Assembly (NCBI GenBank): GCA_027600665.1
Contig: JADGJL010000005.1
Location: forward strand, 154,656 to 218,655
Source: Irineochytrium annulatum
Lineage: Eukaryota > Chytridiomycota > Chytridiomycetes > Chytridiales > Chytridiaceae
DNA: 64,000 nucleotides
Direction of reading: 5' to 3'
Below are positions 52,538-61,685 of the stretch, in pieces. A model generated the notes under the pieces. It was not told where the DNA came from. It did no database searches and was given only the letters and a program-made list of their open reading frames with translations. The first letter of the stretch is position 1. The number at the start of each line of letters is the position of its first letter. Position numbers and translations under genes: made by a program.

Positions 52538-55171
52538 ATGACCAGTCAAACCTTGATATTTTCCCTTGATGCACAGTCTTTGGCGAGGATCGAGCAGAAG
52601 TTCCAAGAGAAGGTGCAGTTTGCAGAGGCCCGCAAATCGGAGTTGTTTGATATTTTTCAGCAGGAGCTAACGGAAGAAGAGACATGGGCGTTGAAATATG
52701 TCTATGCCTATATGCCGGTAAACGACATGGCTGATTATAACGGGGACTTGTTCTTGAGTCATGTGCGCCGGGCTTTGGACACCCGCATACGTGTGCCTTG
52801 GGGAGATCGCGTTCCGGATCATCTGTTCCTTCATTTTGTGCTGCCTTATCGGATAAATACGGAGAATATTGAAGATTTTCGCGGTTTGATCTATGACGAA
52901 TTAGCTGAGCGGACAGCGAAGTTATCCATGGCAGATGCGATTCTGGAGACCAATTACTGGTGTCATGAGAAAGCGACTTATATTGGCAGTGATTTGCGTA
53001 CGATATCACCGCTGACGATGATCCAAAATGCTCGGGGTCGATGCGGCGAAGAATCCACGCTGGCGGTGGCTGCTCTTCGTAGCATCGGCATTCCTGCCCG
53101 TCAGGTTTATACACCTCGCTGGGCTCACTGTGACAGTAATCATGCTTGGGTAGAAGCTTGGGCAGATGGTCAATGGTATTACATTGGGGCATGCGAGCCG
53201 GAAGCCCGTCTGAATCAAGGATGGTTCAGTCCGCCAGCCCGCAGGGCCATGCTCATTAATACGAGAATATATGCCAACTATCCCGGACCGGAGGATATAA
53301 CGCTCTCCGAAAAGGGATTTACGGAAATTAATCTGCTTGAGAATTATGCACCTACACGCACCATTCGTGTGAAGGTGAACAATGAGCAGGGAGAGCCCGT
53401 ACCCGATGCCAGCGTCCGTTTTGAGCTGTATAATGCGGCGGAATTCTATCCGATTGCCGAAGTGAGGACGGACGCACAAGGGGAAGTGGCCTTAAAGACA
53501 GGCTATGGCGACCTGTTAATTCGTGCGGTCAGTGAGGGTAAGTGGAGGGAGATCCTATTCAAGGCTCAGGGGAACGACCATGTAGAGCTTGTGCTGGATT
53601 CGTCAGAGCAGCCGGCAGGGAGCGTGGACTTTGATATGGTTCCTCCTTCAGAAGGGGATGGAGAGAACACGGTTGCGTTATCGGAAGAGCAGATTCAGAT
53701 TCATAATCGTCGTCTGGAGGAAGGAGCACAGACCCGAAGCGAGTATGAGGATACTTTCTTGAGGCAAGAGGAGGCCGTCTCACTGGCTCATTCGGTTGGA
53801 CTACCCCAGGTGCGGGTGTGGGATATTCTCCAGAAGGCACGAGGCAACAGTCGTGAAATTGCAGCTTTCATAGAGGAATGCTCCAATGTATACGGTGAGT
53901 GGCCGCTTCGTCTGCTGGAGTCGATGAATGAAAAAGATTTAATTGATACCTCTCGCCAGACGCTGCACGATCATCTGATTGGTGCGCTCTCGCAGCAAGG
54001 ATCATGGGCGGAAGATACGTTTGTGAGATACATCCTCTGTCCGCGGATCTCCTATGAGATGCTGGTCCCTTATCGAAGTGTATTCCAGAATGCATTTTCG
54101 GCAGATGAGACAGCAGCGTTCAGGGAGAATCCCTCGACACTTGTCCGAATGCTGGAACAGCAATATGAATACTATGACGATCTTCCTAATCTAAAAGGCA
54201 AAGGGAATCCGATTGGAACGTTTAGTCTAATGAAGGGAGACGCTCAGTCGCTGGATATACTGTTTGTGGCGGTATGTCGCAGTTTGGGTATTCCGGCCCG
54301 ATTACATCCGAGCGCTCAGAAACCACAGTATCTATGCGATAGAGGATGGGAGGACGTGGTGTTTAGTCTCACCTTACCTCCAACTCAGGGAAGTACAACC
54401 TGGGGAAAGCTCCAACTTTGTAGAGATCCAAAATCTACGCAGGATACCCCTGCAGCATCTTATTTTGAGAACTTCTCGTTTGCCCGTCTGGAAGATGGTA
54501 TCTATAAGACACTGATATATCCTTATGGCAGTACGGATGTCTATAGCGAGCCATATGAGGTTGAACCGGGCGCTTATCGCTTAACGACAGGCATTCGTCT
54601 AAAAGATGGAACGGTAAACGTACGCTTCGTGTACTTTACCGTGAATGCCGGAGATACAACTGAGGTTGTGTTAACTTATCGCGAGATTGAGGTTGATATT
54701 CCTGTACTGGGTAAACTTGCACCAGGAAGTATACTGACCCATCTGAATGGTTCAGAGGTGGAGCTGGAAGAACTTCTGGGATCGGAGGGCGCCATAGCTG
54801 CCTGGATTGAACCTGAGCGTGAACCAACGAAACATCTGATTCGTGAACTGTGCGAGCTGGCAGAGCAGCTGGATAAGTTGGGCATCCCCATCGTGCTCAT
54901 AATTGGAGACACGGAATGGAACGCTTCCTTTGACCCTGTTGGTTATCCTAAGCTGCCAATATGCACGGTTTTTGTACGGGATTCCAATTATGCTTCCTTG
55001 TCCGGTTTCATTTCGAAACCTGCAGCTCACGAAGCAGGCTACCCACATCTGTTTGTGCTGGATAACCAGCTTCAGATTCGTTACTCGGCTTCCGGGTACA
55101 AGATCGGTACTGGGAAGGAAGCCTTGCAGATAGCTGCTGCGATAACACAATCATCGAATGGATTGGAGTGA
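52538..55171 (+). CDS. cytosolic transglutaminase-fold protein with thioredoxin-like C-terminus
   Basis: The 877-residue protein has a helical front, then a transglutaminase-like core with Cys169 (GRCGEEST), His202 (SNHAWVEAWADG) and the WYYIGACEPE strand that closes the triad. A carboxypeptidase-regulatory-like beta domain follows (about 270-345). A second, weaker transglutaminase-like region (about 555-620: GTFSLMKGDAQSLDILFVAV) lacks the Cys and so looks inactive. The last 150 residues look like a thioredoxin/AhpC fold without a CXXC. No signal peptide. The fold includes peptide N-glycanases and proteases. Between a fucosidase and GH18 it may release glycans from peptides; that is inference. 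Good GGAG site. Confidence 0.75.
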   Translation: MTSQTLIFSLDAQSLARIEQKFQEKVQFAEARKSELFDIFQQELTEEETWALKYVYAYMPVNDMADYNGDLFLSHVRRALDTRIRVPWGDRVPDHLFLHFVLPYRINTENIEDFRGLIYDELAERTAKLSMADAILETNYWCHEKATYIGSDLRTISPLTMIQNARGRCGEESTLAVAALRSIGIPARQVYTPRWAHCDSNHAWVEAWADGQWYYIGACEPEARLNQGWFSPPARRAMLINTRIYANYPGPEDITLSEKGFTEINLLENYAPTRTIRVKVNNEQGEPVPDASVRFELYNAAEFYPIAEVRTDAQGEVALKTGYGDLLIRAVSEGKWREILFKAQGNDHVELVLDSSEQPAGSVDFDMVPPSEGDGENTVALSEEQIQIHNRRLEEGAQTRSEYEDTFLRQEEAVSLAHSVGLPQVRVWDILQKARGNSREIAAFIEECSNVYGEWPLRLLESMNEKDLIDTSRQTLHDHLIGALSQQGSWAEDTFVRYILCPRISYEMLVPYRSVFQNAFSADETAAFRENPSTLVRMLEQQYEYYDDLPNLKGKGNPIGTFSLMKGDAQSLDILFVAVCRSLGIPARLHPSAQKPQYLCDRGWEDVVFSLTLPPTQGSTTWGKLQLCRDPKSTQDTPAASYFENFSFARLEDGIYKTLIYPYGSTDVYSEPYEVEPGAYRLTTGIRLKDGTVNVRFVYFTVNAGDTTEVVLTYREIEVDIPVLGKLAPGSILTHLNGSEVELEELLGSEGAIAAWIEPEREPTKHLIRELCELAEQLDKLGIPIVLIIGDTEWNASFDPVGYPKLPICTVFVRDSNYASLSGFISKPAAHEAGYPHLFVLDNQLQIRYSASGYKIGTGKEALQIAAAITQSSNGLE

Positions 55172-56223
55172 AGCGGGTGACGAAATATATTGTTGCAGGT
55201 TATGCCGTGGATTCTGCTCTTCCTGACATGACACATGAGGATCTGTTGAAGTTAACACATCTGAACGTAGCCTTCGGACATGTTAAGAATGATACGATCA
55301 CTACCGAGCATTTAAAAAATGGCCATGTGATCGCGAACATGAAGCGAAATCATCCGAATCTTACGGTGCTGTTGTCTGTAGGGGGATGGAGTGCGGGCGG
55401 TTTTTCCGAAGCCGCCTCAACCCAGTCTGGAAGGGAGAGCATGGCTGCATCGGCGGTTAGGGTGCTGGAGGAATATCCTTTTGACGGGATCGATCTGGAT
55501 TGGGAATATCCTTGTTACGGTGAAGCCGGTATTGCATCCAGCCCTGATGATAAACGGAATTTCACCTTGCTTCTCAAGACGATGCGGGAGGCACTGAGTG
55601 CCAAGGGAGAAGCGGATGGCCGTCATTATCTGCTCACCATTGCGGCAGGGGCTGATCAATACTACGTTGATGGCACAGAGATGGCCGAGGTGCAGCAGTA
55701 CCTGGATTACGTGCAGTTGATGACCTATGATATGCGCGGCGGTTTTCAGGTTCTGACCGGACACCATACGAATCTGTACACGCCAACAGGAGATCTGTTT
55801 CGAATTAGTACGGATGCTTCCGTGGCCCTGTTTGTTCGCGCTGGTGTCCCGAAGGAGAAGATTGTGATCGGAGCTGCGTTCTATTCCCGGATCTGGAATG
55901 AGGTTCCTGATCGAAACCACGGGCTTCATCAAATGGCTGGCAGCACAGGCGGCTACGGCCCATCCTTTGCCGAACTGGAAGCGAAGTACATCAACAAGAA
56001 TGGTTATACCCGTTATTGGGATGAGGAAGCCTGTGCACCGTTTCTGTTCAATGGGTCCAGTCTCATATCGTATGATGATGAAGAATCGATCCAATGCAAA
56101 TGTGATTACGTAAAGGATCAAGGTCTGGCCGGCATCATGTTCTGGGAGTACGGCTGTGATCCGACCCACCGTTTGCTTGGTGCACTGCATCAAGGACTTC
56201 ATTATTTTCCGGCTGGAAAATAG
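55168..56223 (+). CDS. GH18 glycosidase (chitinase-like), intracellular
   Basis: The 351-residue protein has the GH18 strand motifs: LTVLLSVGGWSAGGFSEAAS, the catalytic DGIDLDWEYP (acid Glu113), the substrate-side YVQLMTYDMRGGF, and IMFWEYGCD near the end. It has the small chitinase insertion and no signal peptide. The start GTG at 55168 overlaps the previous stop (GTGA); a GTG three codons on is also possible. GH18 enzymes cut beta-1,4 GlcNAc linkages in chitin or in the chitobiose core of N-glycans. As last gene of the operon it likely works on imported, defucosylated oligosaccharide. Confidence 0.9.
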   Translation: MKRVTKYIVAGYAVDSALPDMTHEDLLKLTHLNVAFGHVKNDTITTEHLKNGHVIANMKRNHPNLTVLLSVGGWSAGGFSEAASTQSGRESMAASAVRVLEEYPFDGIDLDWEYPCYGEAGIASSPDDKRNFTLLLKTMREALSAKGEADGRHYLLTIAAGADQYYVDGTEMAEVQQYLDYVQLMTYDMRGGFQVLTGHHTNLYTPTGDLFRISTDASVALFVRAGVPKEKIVIGAAFYSRIWNEVPDRNHGLHQMAGSTGGYGPSFAELEAKYINKNGYTRYWDEEACAPFLFNGSSLISYDDEESIQCKCDYVKDQGLAGIMFWEYGCDPTHRLLGALHQGLHYFPAGK

Positions 56224-56277
56224 GATAAGTAAATCGGATCAGGCGGATCAGATTATGTATATGGACTAAAAACATAC

Positions 56278-56331
56278 GAAGGGGCCGTTCCATAAGTCAA
56301 AAGCATGACTTATGGAACGGCCCCTTGTTTG
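56278..56331. terminator. strong bidirectional terminator
   Basis: AGGGGCCGTTCCATAAGTC and GACTTATGGAACGGCCCCT form a 19-bp perfect stem between the GH18 gene and the convergent regulator. Confidence 0.92.
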
Positions 56332-56384
56332 CATTATTTTGGTCTAATGAATCATGCACTGCGTCACAGAGGTGATATCTCCAT

Positions 56385-58685
56385 TTATCCAATACACTCC
56401 TCGTCATCATCATCCGGGGAATCGGCAGAGCCGTTGGGACGGTGCATTTTACGGTATTGCCCAGGGGTATAACCTGTTTCTTTCTTGAATTTGCGGATGA
56501 AGTTTGGTGTGTCCAGGTAACCGACGCGGGTGATGATATCCTTTAACGGATCGGTTGTATGCAGCAGTAGCCGAATGACCTCATCCACCCGTTTTTGCCA
56601 GATATATTGGGTGAAATTCATGCCGATCTTTTCTTTGAAAGAACGACTGAAATAGGATGAAGAGATTGTAAATTTTGATGAGATCGTACCCAGACTGAGG
56701 TCATAATCCGAGTAATTGGCATCAATATAAGCAACGATTTCATCCATCAGGGAGCTTTCTTCCGTCTCACTCTTCGCCTCGACATGAGCGCAGATTTCAG
56801 CGGCAAGGCCTGTCAGCTTCTTCTCCAGATCCTCCAATGAGTCATAGGACGTGATCCTTGGAAGTTGATCAACCACATGATGGATTCCAAGCTCCGAGGC
56901 GGTTTTGAGCATGGTATTCAGGATATCAAAGCAGATGCAACGCAGTAGCGGTACAGATGGCATTTCAGTTTTCAAATTGTTCAACGCGGTCGAAACCATC
57001 TGAACCGCCACATCATAGCTGCCCTGTTTTAAGCTCTGGACCAGCTTCAATAACACATCCTTAGGGACCCAGAAGGAAGAATCCTGCACAGCGGAACCGG
57101 AAAGGTTGTTAAAGTATGTACTGCTTCCCTGTCCGTGCAGCATCGATGCTTCCAGAGCGGTCGACGCCTCGATGTAGGACTGATTCAGTTGTTTCGGATA
57201 AGTGTATCGATTGCCTATCCCGATTGCGGGCGCGACCCCGGTGTGTTCTACTACCATCCATTGCAGTTTCTCAACAATAGGCTCCATACGGGCATTGAGA
57301 CTACCTTCATGCCCAATTTCGGCATCGAATCCCACGATAAGGGCCAATTGGTCTGCCTGTGGCAACTCCACACCGTAAGCATATGCAGACAACTCCGGCA
57401 GCTCCACATCGTTCATCAGCTGCATGACCGTAGGCTGCTCGGGGGTATCTCCAATACGTAAAGCATGCATCTCCCAGCCCATGGTCATGACAAAATAATG
57501 GGATCGGTTGAAGTGTATGCCAAGCTTATCCGTAAATTCAGCAGGGAAATCTCCAGTGTGACCGTGCTTCAGCAACATGAGTAAAATATGATTGCGCGCA
57601 TAGGGCTCTTGAAGATCTACGCGCTGACTATAATCATGCAGTGTTTTCTTGATCCATTCCAGTTCGTTGGTGGTTGCAGAAGTATCAGGATCATTTTTCA
57701 ACCGAATGAACTCCATTAAGTCTGAAATGGGATGGTATTGTCTTCGGGCCAACATGATGGCAAGGATCGTGCCCATCGTCACCACAAACGAGAATACAAG
57801 GATAATAAAGGTGCGAATATGGACAATTCGGCTGAAAAACTGGTTGCTTGGCATTGCGGTGACATAGGTCCAACCCGCATCCGATTTCACGGATACAACC
57901 GAATGGGGTTCTTGATTTAAGGAGATGCTGTGCGTACCGGGTTCAAGTGAAAACAGAGCGCTGACTTCTTGTTCGGATATGATTTCTCCTTTGTAATTGG
58001 CTGCCAGTACTTGCCCGTAATTATCGAAAATATAAGTCATCCCGTGATAATCACTCAGGATGGAATCAATTAAGCCTGTCAGATTGGACTCGTGAATCAG
58101 GTACATGACGGTTCCATGGGCGGGTGTATTGTTAGGTGCAATCGGTACAAGGTAGGCCAGCATGGAATTGGGGATTCGGGTTCCTTGGACGACCTGCTCG
58201 GCTGGTCGTATCGTGGGGAACGGGACGTTATTCAAATCCCGGATCATGTCCGTTTGGTTCCAGGTATTAAATTTGTAGCGGGCCGTGAATACATCCAGAT
58301 TCTCCGAGCCTTGAGAAGAGTAGATGTTATCATCTCCGCGGAAGAACAGGAATAACTCATCAATAATGGAACTGGTGGCTTTGTATTTGACTAATGCGTT
58401 AATGGATTCCCGACTATAGTACGGATGGTGGGTCCAATACCGCGTTAACTGCTCATCATAGGCGATGCGAAACGCGATGTCCTGTAATTCCTTCATGCGA
58501 TCATCAATGACCGTTTTGGCTTGAGTGAGCTGATTAACATTGGTCTGTTCAATCTCTGAACGGAGCGTGTCCACAGCATTGTGATAAATAATGATGGTTA
58601 GGATAACAAGAGGGATAAGGAAGATGGAGATATAGGATAGTGTGTACTTAAGCAGAAGCTTGGACTTGAAGTGATTCCATTTCAT
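56385..58685 (-). CDS. membrane-anchored AraC family transcriptional regulator
   Basis: The 766-residue protein has one membrane helix near the start (about 15-37), an outside sensor region of about 250 residues of the Cache type, and a second helix (about 290-312). A long cytoplasmic part ends in an AraC double helix-turn-helix (about 655-757: LGTISSKFTISSSYFSRSFK and IITRVGYLDTPNFIRKFKKE). Such fused sensor-regulators commonly control carbohydrate operons in Paenibacillus. GGGAGGT precedes the ATG at 58685. It faces the fucosidase operon tail to tail and lies downstream of GH43, so either could be its target. Confidence 0.9.
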   Translation of the reverse strand: MKWNHFKSKLLLKYTLSYISIFLIPLVILTIIIYHNAVDTLRSEIEQTNVNQLTQAKTVIDDRMKELQDIAFRIAYDEQLTRYWTHHPYYSRESINALVKYKATSSIIDELFLFFRGDDNIYSSQGSENLDVFTARYKFNTWNQTDMIRDLNNVPFPTIRPAEQVVQGTRIPNSMLAYLVPIAPNNTPAHGTVMYLIHESNLTGLIDSILSDYHGMTYIFDNYGQVLAANYKGEIISEQEVSALFSLEPGTHSISLNQEPHSVVSVKSDAGWTYVTAMPSNQFFSRIVHIRTFIILVFSFVVTMGTILAIMLARRQYHPISDLMEFIRLKNDPDTSATTNELEWIKKTLHDYSQRVDLQEPYARNHILLMLLKHGHTGDFPAEFTDKLGIHFNRSHYFVMTMGWEMHALRIGDTPEQPTVMQLMNDVELPELSAYAYGVELPQADQLALIVGFDAEIGHEGSLNARMEPIVEKLQWMVVEHTGVAPAIGIGNRYTYPKQLNQSYIEASTALEASMLHGQGSSTYFNNLSGSAVQDSSFWVPKDVLLKLVQSLKQGSYDVAVQMVSTALNNLKTEMPSVPLLRCICFDILNTMLKTASELGIHHVVDQLPRITSYDSLEDLEKKLTGLAAEICAHVEAKSETEESSLMDEIVAYIDANYSDYDLSLGTISSKFTISSSYFSRSFKEKIGMNFTQYIWQKRVDEVIRLLLHTTDPLKDIITRVGYLDTPNFIRKFKKETGYTPGQYRKMHRPNGSADSPDDDDEECIG

Positions 58686-58870
58686 ATCTGCAACCTCCCG
58701 TTTTCTTTCGTGCTGCAGCGATAGCGCTCTCATATGGGCAGTGAAGGTATTGCCAAAATGGGAGCTGCTGGGGTGTTCCTTCTAAAAATACTAGGAGAAC
58801 TTCTCTAATAAAGCAATGGTTCTTTTATATATTTCAGAGCAATCCTCGAGAAAAATATACAGATAGCAAA

Positions 58871-58943
58871 ATCCCCTCAAAGTTTACTCATTTCCTTATG
58901 CTACCACATAAGGCTTTGGTAAGAGTATCTACTTTAAGGGGAT
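58871..58943 (-). terminator. nested hairpin downstream of GH43
   Basis: ATCCCCTCAAAG (58871-58882) faces CTTTAAGGGGAT (58932-58943), enclosing a perfect CCTTATG-CTACCA-CATAAGG hairpin. On the minus strand it is followed by TTTTGC. It probably ends GH43 transcription. The rest of the 58,734-58,999 gap shows nothing else. Confidence 0.45.
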
Positions 58944-58999
58944 AACTTTAGCTGATCATATATTATATTTTCTATTACTGAATATAGGAGTTAAAACGA

Positions 59000-60517
59000 T
59001 TATTCATCCAGCGGTTCATAGTCAAACCAATCGAAACTTGCAGGTGTACACTCCTCTGATGGAGCATAAGCGTACATGGCTATCATTACGCCTGTGAAAC
59101 CACTCGCCACTTCGGTAGATAACAGATGTGTTTCTCCTAAACCCACTTCAATGGCATCGGATGAACCCTGCTGATAGAGAAACGTAAAGTGATTACGGTC
59201 AGCCTTGATTTGTAATACAACTGGCCCTTTGTCACAATCAAGCACCTGTTCGGTTTGCATAGAGCCGACGTTTCGCCGCAATACGATTTTCTTCAGACCG
59301 TCAATCCGAGTTACAGCCAAATCATAATGGTATTTATGATTCATAAATACAGTTAATCCGGCTTCCTCACCGTTCATACGCGGCTCATAATATAGCTCGG
59401 TCGACATATTACATAAGAAATGGCTCAATCGACGCCCAATAAAGGCTGGATTTCTACCCTCATCAAGTGAAACCGAATGACCACGCAAGATGAGCCGTCC
59501 TGGATTTTCTGTGAGTGTCCAACTACCCGGAGCCGGGTTACGCAAGAAGATCCAGTTCAAGCCTAATGATGCTTCGTCAAAATCATCCCGGATAGGCTCA
59601 GGCGACCAAAGGTGCTCAGTTAGCAAAGGCCCCGTCATCTCCTGCTCGATATGTCCGTCAACACCGATCATCGGCCAACCGTTATCCGTCCAAGTGACGG
59701 GTGCCAGGAACGTTTCGCGTCCCAGATGGTGCCGCATGGGGTAACCCGCTGGACGAATGCCAAGAAATACAGCCCACCAGCTTCCATCCTGGATCTGGAC
59801 AAGGTCTGCATGACCGGTTGCGTGGATGCTGGATTTCATGCTCCGATTGGAGAGAATCGGATTATGAGGACATGGATCATATGGTCCGTATGGCTCTGTG
59901 CTTCGAGCAATGGTCTCCATATGGCCATACTCGGTTCCGCCTTCAGCGATCATCAGATAGTAGAGGCCGTTTATTTTATACATGTGGGGAGCTTCGGGGG
60001 CTGCTCCTCCGGTTCCGGTCCAGATTAGTCGGCTATCTGACAGTCTCGTTCCGGTCTTAAGGTCTATTTCGCACTGATAGATGCCCTCGCCTTCATCACC
60101 GTTGCAAGCAGTTTGAAAATACACTCGTCCATCTTCATCGAAGAGAAAAGAGGGATCAATGCCCCCCTGATCAACAAAAATCGGAGCAGACCATGGTCCT
60201 TCGGGTTGGGTACTACGTACATAAAAATTTCCGCCGCCGCTGACGTTGGTTGTTGTCATATAGAACCAGCCATCATGGTACCGCAGTGTTGGGGCAAAAA
60301 TGCCGCCAGAGCTGCCTGCGTTTGCTAAAGGGAGCTGCTCCGTTGTTGTGAGGACATGGCCGATCTGTCGCCAGTTCACAAGGTCTTTGCTATGGAAGAT
60401 GGGCACGCCAGGGAAATATTCAAAGGTGCTGGTTACCAGATAATAGTCTTCATCTACACGGCAGATACTTGGATCCGGATAAAACCCCGGAATTACCGGA
60501 TTGGTATATTTCATCAT
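59000..60517 (-). CDS. GH43 beta-xylosidase/alpha-L-arabinofuranosidase
   Basis: The 505-residue enzyme has the five-blade propeller of GH43 with the catalytic trio visible: base Asp15 (FYPDPSI), pKa-setting Asp121 (GGIDPSFLF) and acid Glu175 (APEAPHMY). The C-terminal 190 residues form the beta-sandwich of the beta-xylosidase type (SWTLTENPGRLILRG and later GFTGVMIAMYAYAPS). No signal peptide: it acts on imported xylo- or arabino-oligosaccharides. AGGAG lies six bases before the first of two ATGs, so 60514 is also possible. It is divergent from an AraC-type gene, its likely activator. Confidence 0.92.
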   Translation of the reverse strand: MMKYTNPVIPGFYPDPSICRVDEDYYLVTSTFEYFPGVPIFHSKDLVNWRQIGHVLTTTEQLPLANAGSSGGIFAPTLRYHDGWFYMTTTNVSGGGNFYVRSTQPEGPWSAPIFVDQGGIDPSFLFDEDGRVYFQTACNGDEGEGIYQCEIDLKTGTRLSDSRLIWTGTGGAAPEAPHMYKINGLYYLMIAEGGTEYGHMETIARSTEPYGPYDPCPHNPILSNRSMKSSIHATGHADLVQIQDGSWWAVFLGIRPAGYPMRHHLGRETFLAPVTWTDNGWPMIGVDGHIEQEMTGPLLTEHLWSPEPIRDDFDEASLGLNWIFLRNPAPGSWTLTENPGRLILRGHSVSLDEGRNPAFIGRRLSHFLCNMSTELYYEPRMNGEEAGLTVFMNHKYHYDLAVTRIDGLKKIVLRRNVGSMQTEQVLDCDKGPVVLQIKADRNHFTFLYQQGSSDAIEVGLGETHLLSTEVASGFTGVMIAMYAYAPSEECTPASFDWFDYEPLDE

Positions 60518-60573
60518 GTTATGCTCCTATTCATGTCGAAAGTGTAATATGGACCTTAGTGTTTGAGCTGTAT

Positions 60574-60586
60574 CCTTGCTACAAGG
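60574..60586. promoter_or_regulatory. inverted repeat in the GH43/AraC divergent region
   Basis: CCTTG-CTA-CAAGG lies just downstream of a minus-strand TATAAT (60590-60595) for GH43 that lacks a well-placed -35. It may be a regulator site over the transcription start. Confidence 0.3.
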
Positions 60587-60687
60587 GGAATTATATCGTC
60601 TTCAATCATTTCCAACCTTGATTTTTCGGTCCTCGAATAGCATGATATAGACATTCAACCCAACATGGCTTTCGGAGGGGAATGCTT

Positions 60688-61551
60688 TTGAGTAATGCAT
60701 ATTTGAGATGGTTTACTTCGGATCAGCAGTTTCCATTTTTCATTCAGTATGGTGGACACGACCAAGACATGGAGCTTCATAATCATGTGGATTTTACGGA
60801 ACTTGTCATTGTTCTGAGTGGTCATGCAACCCATGTGGTGAACACCGAGGAGTTTTTTATCAAAAAGGGGAACGTATTTGTAATTAATGGCGACACCCAT
60901 CACGCTTATAAAGACCCTTATGATTTTAGGATCTGTAATATTATGTTCAGTCCCGAGATGCTGGCTTCGGCCGGGCCCGATCTGAGAAAATCAAACGGCT
61001 TCCAGGCGCTATTTGTTTTGGAACCGTTTTATCGTAATATTCATTCATTTCCGAGTAAACTTTCGTTATCCATTTCCAGTCTGGAGTATGTGGAATCACT
61101 GATATCGTTCATGATTGAGGAGTATCAGAGTAAACAGCAAGGGTATCAAACCATGTTGATCTCACGTCTTACGGAGATGGTCGTTTATTTGTCTAGACAA
61201 TATGATACGCAGGAGAAAGGGATCGAAGGTAATAATCTCATGCATCTGGCCAATGCCATTTCATTTATTGAAGATCATTATCTTGAGCCGCTGTCGTTGG
61301 AGGATATTGCGGGGAAGTCGAATATCTCCATAAGGCATCTGAATCGGATTTTCCGATCCTATTATCAGATGACCCCGATCTCTTATCTGCAGAAGTTGCG
61401 TCTGGAGAAGGCATGCCATTTGTTGAAAAACGGGAATATGTCCATTACGGAAATTTCGTATGAATGTGGATTTAACGACAGTAATTATTTCACCCGCCAG
61501 TTCAAGAAGACCTTTGGTAAGTCTCCCAAAACATACAGGCAGAATCATTAA
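60688..61551 (+). CDS. AraC family transcriptional regulator
   Basis: The 287-residue protein has an N-terminal cupin-like sugar-sensing domain (ELHNHVDFTELVIVLSGHAT, then GNVFVINGDTHHAY) and a C-terminal pair of helix-turn-helices (about 188-285: LSLEDIAGKSNISIRHLNRI and ITEISYECGFNDSNYFTRQF). It resembles RhaS/AraC activators. The TTG at 60688 stands nine bases after GGAGGGG; the ATG two codons earlier is too close to that site. It is divergent from GH43 and probably switches that gene on in response to a pentose or its oligomers. Confidence 0.88.
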   Translation: MSNAYLRWFTSDQQFPFFIQYGGHDQDMELHNHVDFTELVIVLSGHATHVVNTEEFFIKKGNVFVINGDTHHAYKDPYDFRICNIMFSPEMLASAGPDLRKSNGFQALFVLEPFYRNIHSFPSKLSLSISSLEYVESLISFMIEEYQSKQQGYQTMLISRLTEMVVYLSRQYDTQEKGIEGNNLMHLANAISFIEDHYLEPLSLEDIAGKSNISIRHLNRIFRSYYQMTPISYLQKLRLEKACHLLKNGNMSITEISYECGFNDSNYFTRQFKKTFGKSPKTYRQNH

Positions 61552-61628
61552 CACCCGAATGAATATGATGTGTGAGCGGGGAGAGGTGAACAGAGAGTCT
61601 GGGCCGAGATTCGCCAACGTATAAATGC

Positions 61629-61670
61629 AAAAAAACAAGCAGGATCATCCTACGAGGAGGTCCTGCTTTC
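61629..61670 (-). terminator. terminator of the YdeI-like gene
   Basis: AAGCAGGA (61637-61644) pairs with TCCTGCTT (61661-61668). On the minus strand it runs into a T tract. It lies between convergent genes. Confidence 0.7.
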
Positions 61671-61685
61671 GTATTTTCTTGCCTT

